Source: Crotophaga sulcirostris (taxonomy: Eukaryota > Chordata > Aves > Cuculiformes > Crotophagidae). From it: a stretch of DNA of 64,000 nucleotides. Every line of letters begins with the position of its first letter. The stretch's first letter is position 1. Below are positions 39,301 to 51,460 of this stretch, piece by piece. The notes beneath the pieces were generated by a model. The model did no database searches. It was not told where the DNA came from and was given only the letters and a program-made list of their open reading frames with translations. The stretch lies in NCBI GenBank assembly GCA_013397455.1, contig VYZB01000024.1, positions 1,509,857 to 1,573,856 on the forward strand, read 5' to 3'. The position numbers and the translations under genes were made by a program.

Positions 39301-42300
39301 TCAGCTCAGGTTTTCTAGGAAGTGGGATCTTGCAAACACCACAACTCATCACTTCCAAACTTTCAGGGAAAGATTAAGCATCAGTGGGCTAAAGGCTATG
39401 CTGCATGGTGACAAATGAAGAAGACTGATTTCATCTGATGTGAGGAAAACCAGGCAGGTCTGCAAGGTGCCTCCTGCTGTGGCCTCACATGGTACACTGA
39501 TCTGTGTCGTGTGCTGAATGCACCTTTGGAGTGTAAAGGTGATGCGTGGCCTAACACGCAGTCTCCCTCCATCTCCAAACCAGATACCATGGGAGTCTGA
39601 GACAGATAAAATTCATTGGTTTTGGCCAGTTCTGATCCTACTGACATGAGACCTTAACTCAGTTGGCTCACAGTTCGGCCTATAGGCAGTGAAGGTGCAG
39701 TGTTTACTTCAAAGAGGGTTTCTTTGATATCTTTCTAAAAAGCACAGAGAAAGGAAACTACTGCCGGACAGAGGAAGTGCGAGCAAGAGCTTTTGGAAAC
39801 AGGGAGTGGAGCAACCAGGCTAGCATTTTCAGCAAATGACTAGTAATATTTATTTAACTAGAGCTGCGCGAATGACTGGTCCTCTTTGGAGGAAAGTTGT
39901 GCTGGCAACATAAAAAAAAATAAAAAAGGAAAAAATAGTTTTGGACTGACACGAAATTAGAAATTTTTGAGATTGTATGACAAATAGTGAAGGCTCTTTT
40001 CAGATTGAATAAAGCATTTCACAATTATGTGGGACATTTCTAAAGAACATGGCAGCAATTTGAAAATAAACTCGTTCAGGTTGAGGAACAATACTCCAAA
40101 ACTGAGGAGGGGAAGATCCCCTTTTGCATGCAGCAGTGCAATCTTTAACTCTTTAGGTGGGAGGCTCCCAAATGCTCAGTAATACCCAGGTTTTTCTCTC
40201 AGAAAATTGTCCTAAATGCCAGACTGGCTGCCCAAACCATGCCTCACAGGCAGATTGAATAAAACTCGCTGTGATGTACATCGCCTGAGAAAATAGCTCT
40301 GCTGGATCCAAGGCTGCTGGGCAATTTGTATGCTGTGGGGTGGGACTGGTAAAACAGTAGGTGCTATGGTGGTGAGCACTGCCTCTTGTCCCTGCTTTGC
40401 CACCATCCAAGCCCTGCTCCCTGTTTTCTGAGAGATGTGGAGCTCCTGACCGCTTGAAGATATAGGTACTTGAGGTGAAGAAAATTCACTGTGGCAGCTA
40501 TAGAGGATACAGAGAGGCCTCTCTGCTGATGTGTCCAACCTCATATAACTCATGAACATTCACTGGGTAAGAAAACAGGTGAGGATTATGGTATGGTCTG
40601 GTTTCTAGGACACTCATCCGAGTTTTCCAGTCTCTGCTTCCAAGCATTTTCAAAGGGGAAAAACTGAAGGTGTCTCACCAGAATCAGTGTAACTGTGAAA
40701 GAGGTAGGAGGGCCATGATTTTAAGACCTAGCTTTAAATCCATTAGGAAAAAGGAGTGGATATTTGCCTCCAGTCTCACATTATTTTGTTGTTGTGGCAT
40801 AAGGATGTTCTTTTCCCATTTTCTGTTTTTTTCAGAAATTGTTTTCAAGTCAGCTTGTAGTCTTGCCTGGAAAGTCAAAGCAAAAAAGTATTCTAAAACT
40901 ACCAAAATAATCCCTTCCACATTTTATTGCAGGTGGAACCATTGACTAAATTTAACTTGACATTACAAGTGTTTGCATTTTTCTGTGACTAAGTGATTCC
41001 TTACATACTGTGTGCTCAGGTCTAGCTTGAGCTCTGCTGTTATTTCACTCTCTTTGTATTCTTCTTTGGGAGCATCTAAGATAACTACTCTGTCTCTGAG
41101 TTGCAGCCTTCTCCAGAGATAGGTGGATGTGCTAGTTTTGTGGTTGTATCGACTTTTCCAGCAAACTAGTTTCTGTGATAAACACCTGAGGTGCTAAAGA
41201 AATATGGGGTTCAGTCTTCCGCTTCCAAAATCCTCATCAACAACTGTTGTCAATATATATTCTACCCTAGCAGACGGTTCATTTGCTCTGTAATCTGTGG
41301 AAAACATAAGAATTGATCTCTCTGCAGTGTTGCTAAAAGCCGCACTCACTTTACTTTTTTTCACATGGAGAGCGTAAATGTCTTTTTGGCAGATTTGATT
41401 TCTGAGCAGCTTCTGGCTGAAAACACTGTCATCAGCATTGACTTCCCTCACAGCCTGTCACAGGCAAGCCATCCTGTGATCGAACAGCAGCCCACAACTA
41501 TCAATATCCATTATTGGACTTCTCAGCTGGTGTGCATTGCACTGGGCCAGAGGCAGATCTTCATCTTCAAAATGTAGGGCTTGTGGGTAGAGACCTAGGG
41601 CACATTTTGAGCCATGAAATAATGACACTGTACCATGTGCTTGCACCCTGGCATGCTCTACCCCCACTGAGATGTCACATCTTGCTGGAGGATTTTTAGT
41701 TAATTTTATCTGGGCTGCCTTGTGGGTCCCCTTCCTCTTCTCTCCTGCCAACCTGGCTTCTTATTAAAGCTCCTGCTGAAAGTGTGAACTCAGCTGGAGG
41801 GGGGTCTGTCCTGTCTCCTTTTCCAACTTGCTGTAGACCGCACATCTCAAAGCATAAGAGAGGCGGGGGATTTGGCCCCTGCCCTCTTCCAACAGCTACA
41901 GCTTCAGAGAACCACAGGAGGTGTTTCCAGCTATGCTGCCTGCACTCCCCATCTGACAAATGAGCAGGTTTTCTGCCTCACTTACCAATGCTGCCTCTTT
42001 GTCCGAACCAGCACACGTGGACCCTCCTTTTGTTGTCGTCTGTGTTAGCTGTTCATCTGTGGCTGTAGGTTCCTGTGAAAGTGAAGTGGCACCTTTGTTG
42101 TGTGGGGTAACAGCCACACCGAGCTCTGCTCCTGTGAATACCCCTGAAAACTCAGCTGCCACTGCATGGGGCTCTCAGGAGACCACAGGTCTATACTGTG
42201 GGTCTCAGGAGCACTCAGTACCTTCTAGGGCTGTGTCCTGCTTCATCAAAATGGCCTTAGTTTTTAGCACAAAAGTCTTACAACCCCGTACCAGGTCCAC

Positions 42301-45300
42301 TAGTCCTCCAAACCCATACCCAGCGGCCAATGCCTGAGGATGGGTATGTTAATAAAAAAAGCCCATAGCAGTATCTCATCTAAGTAGTTCCGTGCCTCTC
42401 AACAGTGTAGTACATCCTGAGATGGTGGTGGGAGCCTGTCAGGAGATGGTGAATGCCATTTACTGCCCCATGAGATAACAGCCTGGACAAAATGGCCAGA
42501 AGGAGCCATAGCAAACTGACTAGAGCATGCCTGTCCCTCAGCACCAAAGCCATGCCTAGCCCTGCTGAAGACCCTGCCACCTCCTTTTCCTTTACATCCA
42601 GATGTCTGAAGGGTAGAAAATGCTTCCTGTGCAATGTAGTGCTGTGCTCTTGAAAGAAACCTAGAACTGTTCTTCATATTTATTAGATCATCTTTAATTT
42701 GGAACATCAGAGGGTTTCTTTGTGTTCTTCTGTTGCCTTCCTACAACAGCTTCTATCTGGGTGTATGAACTCTAGTTCCCTGCTTTTCCAGGTTGTAGCA
42801 CACATGTACCTCTTTATTTAGTGCCATCACTTTCCAGAGTCTCTTCTTAGTGGTCTTTAATTGTCTGTTTTACACAGTCACAGTGTAGATGGGACAAACC
42901 CCTATCACCCTGTAGGCTGGGCATTAGGCTGGAAATCGTGTGAAGACACAAATGTACTGAGAGGAAAATGAACTGTCGCCCTGCATATTTGAACTCTGAA
43001 TCTGTATCTTGATATGCCTGTCATCCTGTGTTGCAGGTCTTCATGGCAGGAATATGTCTAAATCCCACAGGCCTGGTTCTCTGTTTTGCTCTATCCATTG
43101 TAAAGCAAGAATATGTTTGCTATAGTTAGCCCCAAGCTATATGAATAAAACTGGGAAAATGGAAGTAAGCCCTATGTTTTCAAATACTCACATGTATCTC
43201 TGTCATAATAATGACTTCTGTAGAGTCAAATGGATCTTCATCTTTATCCAGCTGCTGTGTAGGCTTTTATCTCAATTTATAGGTTGAGTTTTGCATTCCT
43301 CTGTGAGCCTACTGCTTCAACAAGGCCCAGATAGTTGTTAAACATCTGAGCTTTGCTATCACGGGGTTACACTAGGAGAAGGTATTTTCTCATTAGCTGC
43401 TGGTTTTTTCCCTCTTCGTTCCTTTTGAAACACATACACCTCTAGTCTTCCTGAGATATTGCCTGTAACTCTGCCTCACCTTTGCATGTGTGTGGTTTTC
43501 TGAAAAGTCAGGTTAGAAAAGTCCTTTTCCAGCAGCAAGTGAACTTTGAAATACTGAGTTATACTACACACTGTATCTCCCCACTGCAATTCATTCTGCT
43601 CTAAAATGAGAGCAAACCTGCTGAAATGGCTGGTTCAGGCTGGGCTTGGGCTTATTGAGATCCTCAGGAACAATATGTTTCTTAAGTGCCAGCCCTGGAC
43701 CTCTAGTGAAGGAGCAAACCTACTCTGCTCCTGAAGTCCAGCGGGGAGAGCAGTAACACCAAGCTGGTTTTGCAATAAGGCAAGCACTGGAACTCACAGC
43801 CTGGGGCTGGAAGCGCTCAAGGAAGGTGTGTGTAACCCTTTTGGGCTTTGTCACTCAGCTGAGGTTTTCAGCAAGATCGAGAAAAGGCAAAATCGATTTA
43901 TCAGCTGTGGAATTCCTATTGAGGATGAGATGTGTTGAATTTCAGTTGCTGGGGAGATTAAGGAACTGGTGAACATCTGTGTATAAACTAGATAAATTAC
44001 AACCTGCTTAGCACAGCTGACTTCTTGAGAGCCCTTCCAGCCCTGTTTCCTCTGATTGAATCTGTGCAAGCAGCTGCTCATTTAAACTGCCGAAAGAAGG
44101 GTACAGGGAACATTAAGAGGCATGGCTGCTGCTTGAGATGCTTTTAATGATTGCTTTGTAAGTCACATTTTTGTGACTGAACTCAGAAAAAAGCTGCATC
44201 TTAGAAAAACTCAAACAGATCCCCTGTCCCATAAAGCAGGAGCATGCAGTGTCTTGTTAGAGATGGGTCCTAACACCACAATCTGGTTTTCAAAGGAAAG
44301 TACTAGCTCTACCCTACCCATCTTTCACTTGGATGAAGATACTGCTTGTGAAATTGGAGCTAGGATAAGCAGCCAAAAAGTGCAGGTTTTTTTGGTTTTA
44401 GGATTTTAACTCTTGCCTATCAGTACGAATTGCTTTTATAGACATTGTACTAACGTTGAGGAAAAGAGGAGTAGAGTATAGCACATGAAAAGAGTGTCTC
44501 TCCTTCCAAACACACACACTCCTGTTATAAAGGCTTATTATGGGAAGATATTTCTGCTTAGGGTTGATTTACCGAAACAAGATCTTAATTTTAAGTGTCA
44601 CAGATACCTGTAGCGTATTTTGTGCTGGTTTGGGTTTATTTTCCCGGTTGCCATTCATTTCATGACATTGCCTGGGACCTGGAGATGCAGCCAGACAGAT
44701 CTGCTGAACACATGAATACTAAGGAAGTGGTTTCCCTAGTAACAATAACCATGTAACAGCTCACACAACTTCCTGCCCTTCCTTACGGGATTTGTTTGTT
44801 TGTGTGTTTCTCACTGGGTCAGACAGAGGAGACATCAAAACTGGAGCTGGCTAAAAGGCATCCAGGATCAGTTTACTGGAAGTGGGGAGAGTAGAAAAAA
44901 CAACTGCTGCATTTGCAAGTGGTGTGATTACAGAGTTTGGCTTTGTTTTGGTTTATGGGAGTAATCCTGGGGAATGGTCATAGCTGCCTCTGAGCATGGA
45001 CTGAACAGACTCTAGTACAACTCAAATTTCAGAATACTTTTATACACGTTTGTTTTTTTTTTTAACAAATGAAACTATTGTCTAATGATTTAAGAGCAGC
45101 TTTGAGACAGTAATCAATTAATGGAAAGCAGAGTAGGGAAAAAAATCTCTGCATTAAGTATTCAGTCTGAGTGAAGGTGAGTTAAGCACTATTTGGGAAC
45201 ATGGAAGGATGTGCTTCAGATTGCTAGTAGGGGATTGTCTGGCAGGCATGCTTTTGCTACCGAAGAACAGGGAGATTCTCTAATAAATTCTCTTAATACA

Positions 45301-45779
45301 TTGTAAAGTATTCCTCAAAGAAAGTAGCTATACCAGTGTTCAGATAGGGGATCCTGGTTGGCATGTTCTATATGATCATTAAATTGGGTTATCTTTTTAG
45401 TCTTCTAATCAACCAGTCTATTTACAGCTCACTTGAAGCGAGGGGGAGCAATTTGCAGTACTAATCCCAGGTATTAAATCTGCTTCTTCAGGCACTGAAA
45501 AGATGAATTCCTGGATTTCATTAGCCATTGTTCATATATGTATATTAAATGTTGTGACCACTTTTGTGTCATTTTTTATATTAAAAAGGCACGTTTGCTG
45601 ACAAATAAAGATTAGTATTGCCAGTCAGCTCTCTGTAAAGCTGCATCTTACTTAAGATGGGTCTGTTCCTGAGCAACCTGAAATGATTTTATCCATTGCT
45701 AGAAGGAAAAACTGATAAGGGCCAAACTATAATCAGCTGTGAGTTTACAGTTAAGATAATAACATGAACAGACACTGTG
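36311..45779. other. Non-coding DNA, nothing recognised
   Basis: About 9.5 kb without an identifiable gene, RNA or mobile element. Open frames up to 125 codons occur where GC is higher (41.4-42.7 kb), but on both strands at once and with no resemblance to known proteins. A T run of 11 or so lies near 45,055. Confidence 0.5.
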
Positions 45780-45875
45780 CAGAGATCAGCAGTGCTTTGC
45801 TTTTTCAAGATCTTTGACCACAATGAAATCATGACATTATCTCAAAGCCGACACATGTAACTCTAGTCATACAGA
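45780..45875 (+). repeat. Unidentified dispersed repeat, copy A
   Basis: The sequence cagagatcagcagtgctttg followed by caagatctttgacca and caatgaaatcatg aligns with a second stretch 589 bases downstream at roughly 65-70% identity by eye over about 70 bases. Weaker agreement continues to a shared agtcat near 45,868. The family is not recognised. The level of decay says the duplication or the two insertions are old. Confidence 0.45.
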
Positions 45876-46368
45876 TATTTACAGCTAAAAATGATAAGCT
45901 TGATCCTGAGAGATGCTGGATACACCCATCCTTGCTGCTTTTAACGGCGGTTCTGGGTGTTCAGAGCCTTTGGATCAGTCTAAGATAGTCTCAACAAATC
46001 ACAGTGAGGGAGACAGAGAGGAAATGGCTATCAGAAAACCAAAGACAGGCTAAGATTTTATCTTTATCAGACTGAGATGAGGTGGCTCAGAGCAATATTC
46101 TTTTCTCAGGCTGTACCAAGTATCAAGACTGGCCAATGCACTTTAGTTCAGGACAACCACGGAAATAAGTATGAACATATTTCTAATTAGCACTTACACT
46201 GTCCCGGCATGTGTAACTCCTGCTATGACAACATTATCTTCCCATCACAGGTAGTGTATTTTAAGCAAGGCATTTTAAGCAGTTGTATTAGAATCTTCTG
46301 TAAACCAGCTGTGTTGGAATCCTTATCAATCAAAAGCAATGTCAGACCTGTGAGCAGTGTGATCTTGG

Positions 46369-46464
46369 CAGAGAACAACGCTGGTTTGTGCTCTCGAGAT
46401 CATTGACAGGAATGAAATATGTTGTTGTCTTCCAGACTGAACATATGGTAAGTCCAGTCATGTG
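46369..46464 (+). repeat. Unidentified dispersed repeat, copy B
   Basis: The sequence cagagaacaacgctggtttg followed by cgagatcattgacagg and aatgaaatatg parallels copy A in the same orientation, ending with ccagtcatgtg against ctagtcatac. It may be a second insertion of the same old element or one half of a local duplication. No terminal repeats or target duplications were seen. Confidence 0.45.
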
Positions 46465-48929
46465 AAAGCACATTATGTTGCTGCATTAATAAGAAAGCAA
46501 CAGTTAGTAAAATCTACCTTTTGATTTTACAATTTCCCTGAAGATACAGAGTCTTCCAAATTATTGTACGCTTTAGAGAGCTTGTTTCTGTTTGCAAAAG
46601 AAACATTAATACTGCATAATTAAATAAATCCAGTGGTTTTACATGTCTAATGACACCATCACATTAGCAACAATCCTGTAAATACATATGCAGAGTATGA
46701 GTTCAGATGAGTACAGGAGCATGGCTGTATTCAATTCTGAAAATAATAAACCAGCTCCTAATTATGTAAATGGTTGGCTGTGCTGATTTAGGCCAGTATA
46801 TTTGTTCTCTGTTTTCTAATTGTACATCAGTGGACCTAAGCGCTGTTAAGTTGCTGAAGTTGAATCAGATGTGTAATAGAAAATTTAAAGTATTTAACAT
46901 TTTGTTCAATATCAAAACATTCTTGTTTTTACAGTGGTGTAATGTGGGTCTTACAGTGCAACAAAAGCTATGACTCATTTGAAAATGTGTAATATCTTTT
47001 GTATATCGTAGATACTCTTTTCATGAGTAAGGAACTTTTCACCATAGGTAGATTTTATATGACTGTTACTTGTTTCTCAGTCTATTTCTAGGCTAAATTT
47101 ACTGTACAGAGAGGTTTTGCATCTGCCTATGTCAGTTCTCCAGTGTATTGAGGTCAGCTTCCATTCTCTTTGGCTCTGATGCCTGCCTGTATAAATACAA
47201 ATTTCATTTCCATCCTATTACTTTTCTAATCAAGGGCTTGTCATGCAAAAGAAGATCTGAGGTGACTGTGTTTTCCATTATGCAAAACATTCCATTATGA
47301 TAATATCTTCAGGACAGTCATAAAGGTGCCCTGCCCAAAGAAATCACAAATGAGAGCAGTCAAATAGTAGACAAATCCTGCATAATTTGCCCTCTCATTT
47401 AACATTCAGGCCACAGAGTTCACCCTAATTTGCCATACACATTTCCTCTGACATTCTCAATCTGTATGTATGGTAAAAATAAGAATTGGCAGTTTTCATT
47501 GAATAGACCTCTGTTAAATGCTTATCAAAAGAAGAAGAAAGGGGTTGTAAAATACAGTCATATTTAGTACATCCTTCACTTTCTTTTGCTTTCTCGGCTA
47601 AACTCACACTTAGTAAAATCTACAGTCAATGAAATTTACCTTTTGAGCTCAAGTTGTTTCCATTCAGAACAAAGTAAAAAATACGCCAGCAAAGAAAACC
47701 TGATATTTCTTAGAAATTCTCTTTTCTTTCTTATGCCAAATCCCAAGGGGCAGGGCTCCACAGAAAGGGAGTTTATTTTCTAAATCCTTTGAACACAAAG
47801 CTCTTACATTTTCTAGGACAAGATGTTTTCCTAGACAATCTCAGTATTGTACCTTTTTATTAATACTTTTGTCATAAAGGTGAATACACAAACGTATTTT
47901 ATTGTATATATTTAATTTCTATTAGATGTTGTTTCAGTTATTCAAATATGAATTGGCTTTCAAGTGAATCCTGTGAAGACTTGTGTCTGAGTCTTGGCAA
48001 GCACATACTTCTGCAGTTTCTGTGTATTTGTTTCTTTCTATTTTCTCTTCTTACTGTGCAAATTTTTGTATTGTATGTGCATTGTGTGCTAAATACATAG
48101 GACAGTGAATCTACACGGACTGCTTAGTTTTGCAAAACTTCTGAATTTGTGGGTTTTCTACAAGTTTTTAATTGTGATGGTTGTTTCTGACTATCTCTAT
48201 AGCCAGCCAACTAAATGTAGGGGTATAAAAAACTTAGGCATGCTAATTATCATCCAGTATAGGTAAATGATCTTTTTCTTCTCTGGCTGTTTCAGAGTGT
48301 TCTTCCACATTTGGGGAACAGTACGCCATTGCTGGTCATTCTTATTCAAGGATTATTCCACTATTAAAGAGAGCTTAATTTAATGCAATGTCCAGTCATG
48401 ATCTTGATATCAGCTATTAGGCCTTGACTGTATTTCTTTTTCTTTGTGTGTGTGTGTGATGTATAGGTGCGATCTGGTGTATCATTATCATCATTATAAG
48501 CTTTTTAATTAAAGTCAGACCGTTGCCTTGATTTCCTGGCTCAGCCTCTGATCTTTTCAGTTTTTTTCCATTTCTACCTGCAATCTTTTGAAGAGCTTCC
48601 TTTCAACTGTTTCCAGTCTTTTCCGATTTTATCTCATTTAATGGAGCTTTTTTCAGTTCATGAATTAACAATAAATTTGAAAAACCCCATATGGATATTA
48701 TATGCATTATCCTTATTGATCCATAACCTCATCAGCTACTGTGCAGCATTTGTGACTAAGGTACATGACTCTCTTAATTCATCTTCATGAACCACTGATG
48801 CTGAGCTGACTAATGCTGATGTGGACATAACTACAAGTAGAACAAGACTTTTCTGTAACTTCCTGTATGCTGTGTGTCAGCACCGTATGTACTCTTGTTT
48901 CTCCAAGATGCAGCCATCTTCTTGGAACT
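46465..48929. other. AT-rich non-coding DNA
   Basis: Nothing recognised except a (TG)7 microsatellite at 48,445-48,458. No open frame above 67 codons. Confidence 0.55.
48445..48458. repeat. (TG)7 microsatellite
   Basis: Seven perfect TG units follow a T/C-rich stretch. It is short and probably only mildly variable between individuals. Confidence 0.85.
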
Positions 48930-49740
48930 CTATTTTATCTTCTTGGAACTAGTTTCAAGTTCAAGTCCACAAAACCAGCTTTCCAAGGTGGCTAATAATG
49001 CTTTCATTAAATCAGACGTATTTGCCAGTGATGTCATATCGTTTACATTTACTGAAAAGCTTTGCTGTAGATCTTCCAAAACTATGCCCTCCAAGCTATC
49101 TAACAGAAACATGATGAAAACTGGGCGTGATTCCATGTCCCCTGCTCCCAAATCAAACTTGGACTATCCCAATTGCTCGATTTTTGTACTACTTCTTACC
49201 GCGCTACAGGAGTCTCAATACACACCTTTTGTAATTACAGGTATCTGAAACTCCACATGATATTCACACTTTCTATATTGCATCCACTCAAACCAACTCA
49301 ATTGTTTTCCTCAAACAGCTTTAACCCACCTTTATGCTCTTCCATCAGTCAGTTGTCAAGAGTGATAATTGATCAATACAGCTTGTGCTTGCTATGAAGT
49401 CACACCATTTCTGGCCCTATGCTTCCTCTGAAACTGGCCTTAATCTGTTAGTAATTACACTTAGGTTGATTTTTCCCACCAGTGACTAAGGCTAAACTTC
49501 TGTAATTATCTGGATTGGCAGGATCTTTCTTTCTTTAAAGCTGGTACAGATTTGCCTTTAGCTGCTTACTTGCTACCTCCTTGTGTTCCTGTACATCCAA
49601 CTGTCTGTTCTTTGGCTGCTTTGCTGGTGCTTGCACTGGCAGCCTTCAACAGCTCGGCCATTACACTGTCTGTCCCTGAAGCTATCTCTGTTCTACCTAC
49701 TTCACTGCTCTTCTCACCTTTCTTCTGCAAAGATTAAGTA
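48930..49740 (-). mobile_element. Broken reverse transcriptase of a non-LTR retrotransposon
   Basis: Read on the minus strand, three blocks match reverse transcriptase motifs of LINE elements in order. IASGTDSVMAELLKA (49,688-49,644) resembles 'APGPDGFxAEFLK'. KDPANPDNYRSLALV (49,525-49,481) resembles 'KDPxxPxNYRPISLL', about 50 residues later as in intact elements. A third block with NDMTSLANTSDLMKALLATL and GLELETSSKKIK (within 48,930-49,151) resembles the YADD motif region and the following 'GLxLNxxKTKIM'. The catalytic YADD is not intact, and frames shift between blocks with several stops, so the copy is dead. The family is unresolved: the NYR block is L1- or RTE-like, the last block more RTE/CR1-like. 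The 124-codon + strand frame over it is a shadow. Confidence 0.52.
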
Positions 49741-51179
49741 GAACCAATAGATCAAATAGTATAGTTATTTGTGATGTCAGTATATTTTGTACTTTATTAA
49801 AAAAATACATGATCAGGATTATTGGACTAAGTCCCAGCTTATCACATTTGCATGCATAGCTAATATATCCATATTTAGGCTCTTTTATTGAGGTCTGCTT
49901 TCTTCAAAGATGGTTCCCAAACCAACTTTCCATCTTCATGGGACATAAGGATACAGGTTCTGAAAAACATCCCATGTGCATGAACATGCATTGTTATGCA
50001 GCCAGATTTAAAATCCTTGGTTGCAGGAGGCAGTTGTATGAAGCCTCAAGGCCAACATAGCCAATCAAGTCTGCTCTGTGATCTCCATGGTTTAGCAGAA
50101 GTTTGGATGGGAGCTTGCTGCATCCTTTGCTTTTCCTGTGTCACTGCTGCCATAGCTGCTGCCTCTCTCCTGCCCTTGGTATTCCAAAAGGTGAGCCAGC
50201 ATGGTGCTGGATGAACCCAGCTAGTAGAACACTTGGAGCACTATCTGCTCTCTTCTTCTAGTGGTTCTGACTTAATTGAATCTGGATGGAGAAACTGTGC
50301 ACCCAGACCAGTTACCAGGGCATAACAGGTTACTGTGCAGCTGCTGATCTGTGTTAGCTGATGATTCTTAGTTTTTGGCAAGTGCAAAGGAAAAAAGGGT
50401 AGGAAAATGTAAAAACTTGTGCACCCTACATGCTATGACTCCATACTCCTGCTGTGGTCACAAAAACCGAATCACCTCTGTCTGCAGTTCTGGGAATCCA
50501 GCTGCAGGCAGATGCTCACTGCAAGAGGTTTTCAGATATCACTGTATTTTTACTAATTCTTCTTGACTTCTTTTACTCATTCTTCCTAACTGCCACACTG
50601 TCCAAAGCCAGTAAAACAGCCAGGCTTTCTGAACCAAACCAGGGAGAAGATCCAGCAAGCTCAGTCTCGTGGTACTGCTGTGCCTGGTCAGAACCAGGCA
50701 TCTTCTGCCCAGGTTAGTTCAAATACTGCCTCCCTGTGCAGAAGCACAGAAGAACTGTGATGTGAAGCATGAGAGGACAAATTCTACCTCCATTGCTGGA
50801 TGAATTTGAAGAGTGGTCCTGCAAGACAGCAGAGTCTACCCGCTCAGTAACAAGGGGATCAAGCACCACAGTATATTCCCTGGAGGAAACAATTGCAGTT
50901 TCTTGACTATGAGCATATGAACAGAGCTGTGCTTTCTGTTTCACTGTCAAGAATATTATCTGTAAAACTGTACATTCCTTTAATTAAATAGCAAAGAATG
51001 TGTTTGCTTAATTCTACTTTCTGTTGCAAAAACATCCGATAGTGGAAATGATGGATTCTGGTGTCTGCCAGCTCCCTGATACCCTTATGGGTTTTAGAAT
51101 CCAGGCAATTAGAGCATTCATGTGGTAATTCCTCCATTATACTTTTCACATTAATATGATAATTTCTTCTGAATTGTTT
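49741..51179 (-). other. Interval between two LINE ORF2 blocks
   Basis: In intact L1-type ORF2 the endonuclease end and the first reverse-transcriptase motif are separated by roughly 800 bases. Here the gap is about 1.6 kb, so this interval may contain an insertion or unrelated sequence. The minus strand is open for 127 codons at 50,907-51,290. A stretch near its end (ELSKHILCYLIKG) loosely recalls the 'AGKLLAYLIK' region that precedes the reverse transcriptase, but this is tentative. Confidence 0.3.
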
Positions 51180-51453
51180 AGTCAAATTAATTGCATTGAG
51201 CCTTATTTCAGATATACCAACTATCCTTCTGAAGAGAGTTATTAAACTACCAATTTTTATCTCACTTAAGAATTGCCTTAATAACAACATTCAGGAAAGC
51301 TGGTTTATGATCTGGTACGGTGATAGCTCCGATTTTTATATGTGTTGTGTTGTCAGGCAGTTTATGAGATAATAGAAAAGATCTACTCTTGGCTAGGGAG
51401 AGGATGAGATGTGAAGTTTTCTCTGCTGGAGTGCATATGCCTTCAGACATCAA
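51180..51453 (-). mobile_element. Endonuclease C-terminus of an L1-like LINE ORF2 (relic)
   Basis: The 63-codon minus frame starting at 51,453 contains SRSFLLSHKL (residues 23-32) and HIKIGAITVPDHKPAFLNV (38-56). This parallels the APE-type endonuclease end of L1/Tx1 elements, 'SRIDYFLLSxxLxDxxTxIKIGxIxxSDHAPVxLxL', including the catalytic-loop Asp-His pair (residues 48-49). Past a stop, in the same frame, NW*FNNSLQKD matches the conserved 'WRxNxSLLKD' that follows the endonuclease in L1. Stops and substitutions show a dead copy. It lies upstream of, and on the same strand as, the reverse transcriptase blocks at 48.9-49.7 kb, so both may come from one element. Confidence 0.55.
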
Positions 51454-51460
51454 AGCTGCT

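Noticed and set aside
50907..51290. 127-codon minus-strand frame as a cellular gene
   Set aside because: Its upstream end lies within the LINE endonuclease relic and another part loosely resembles LINE linker sequence, so it is better read as retrotransposon debris.
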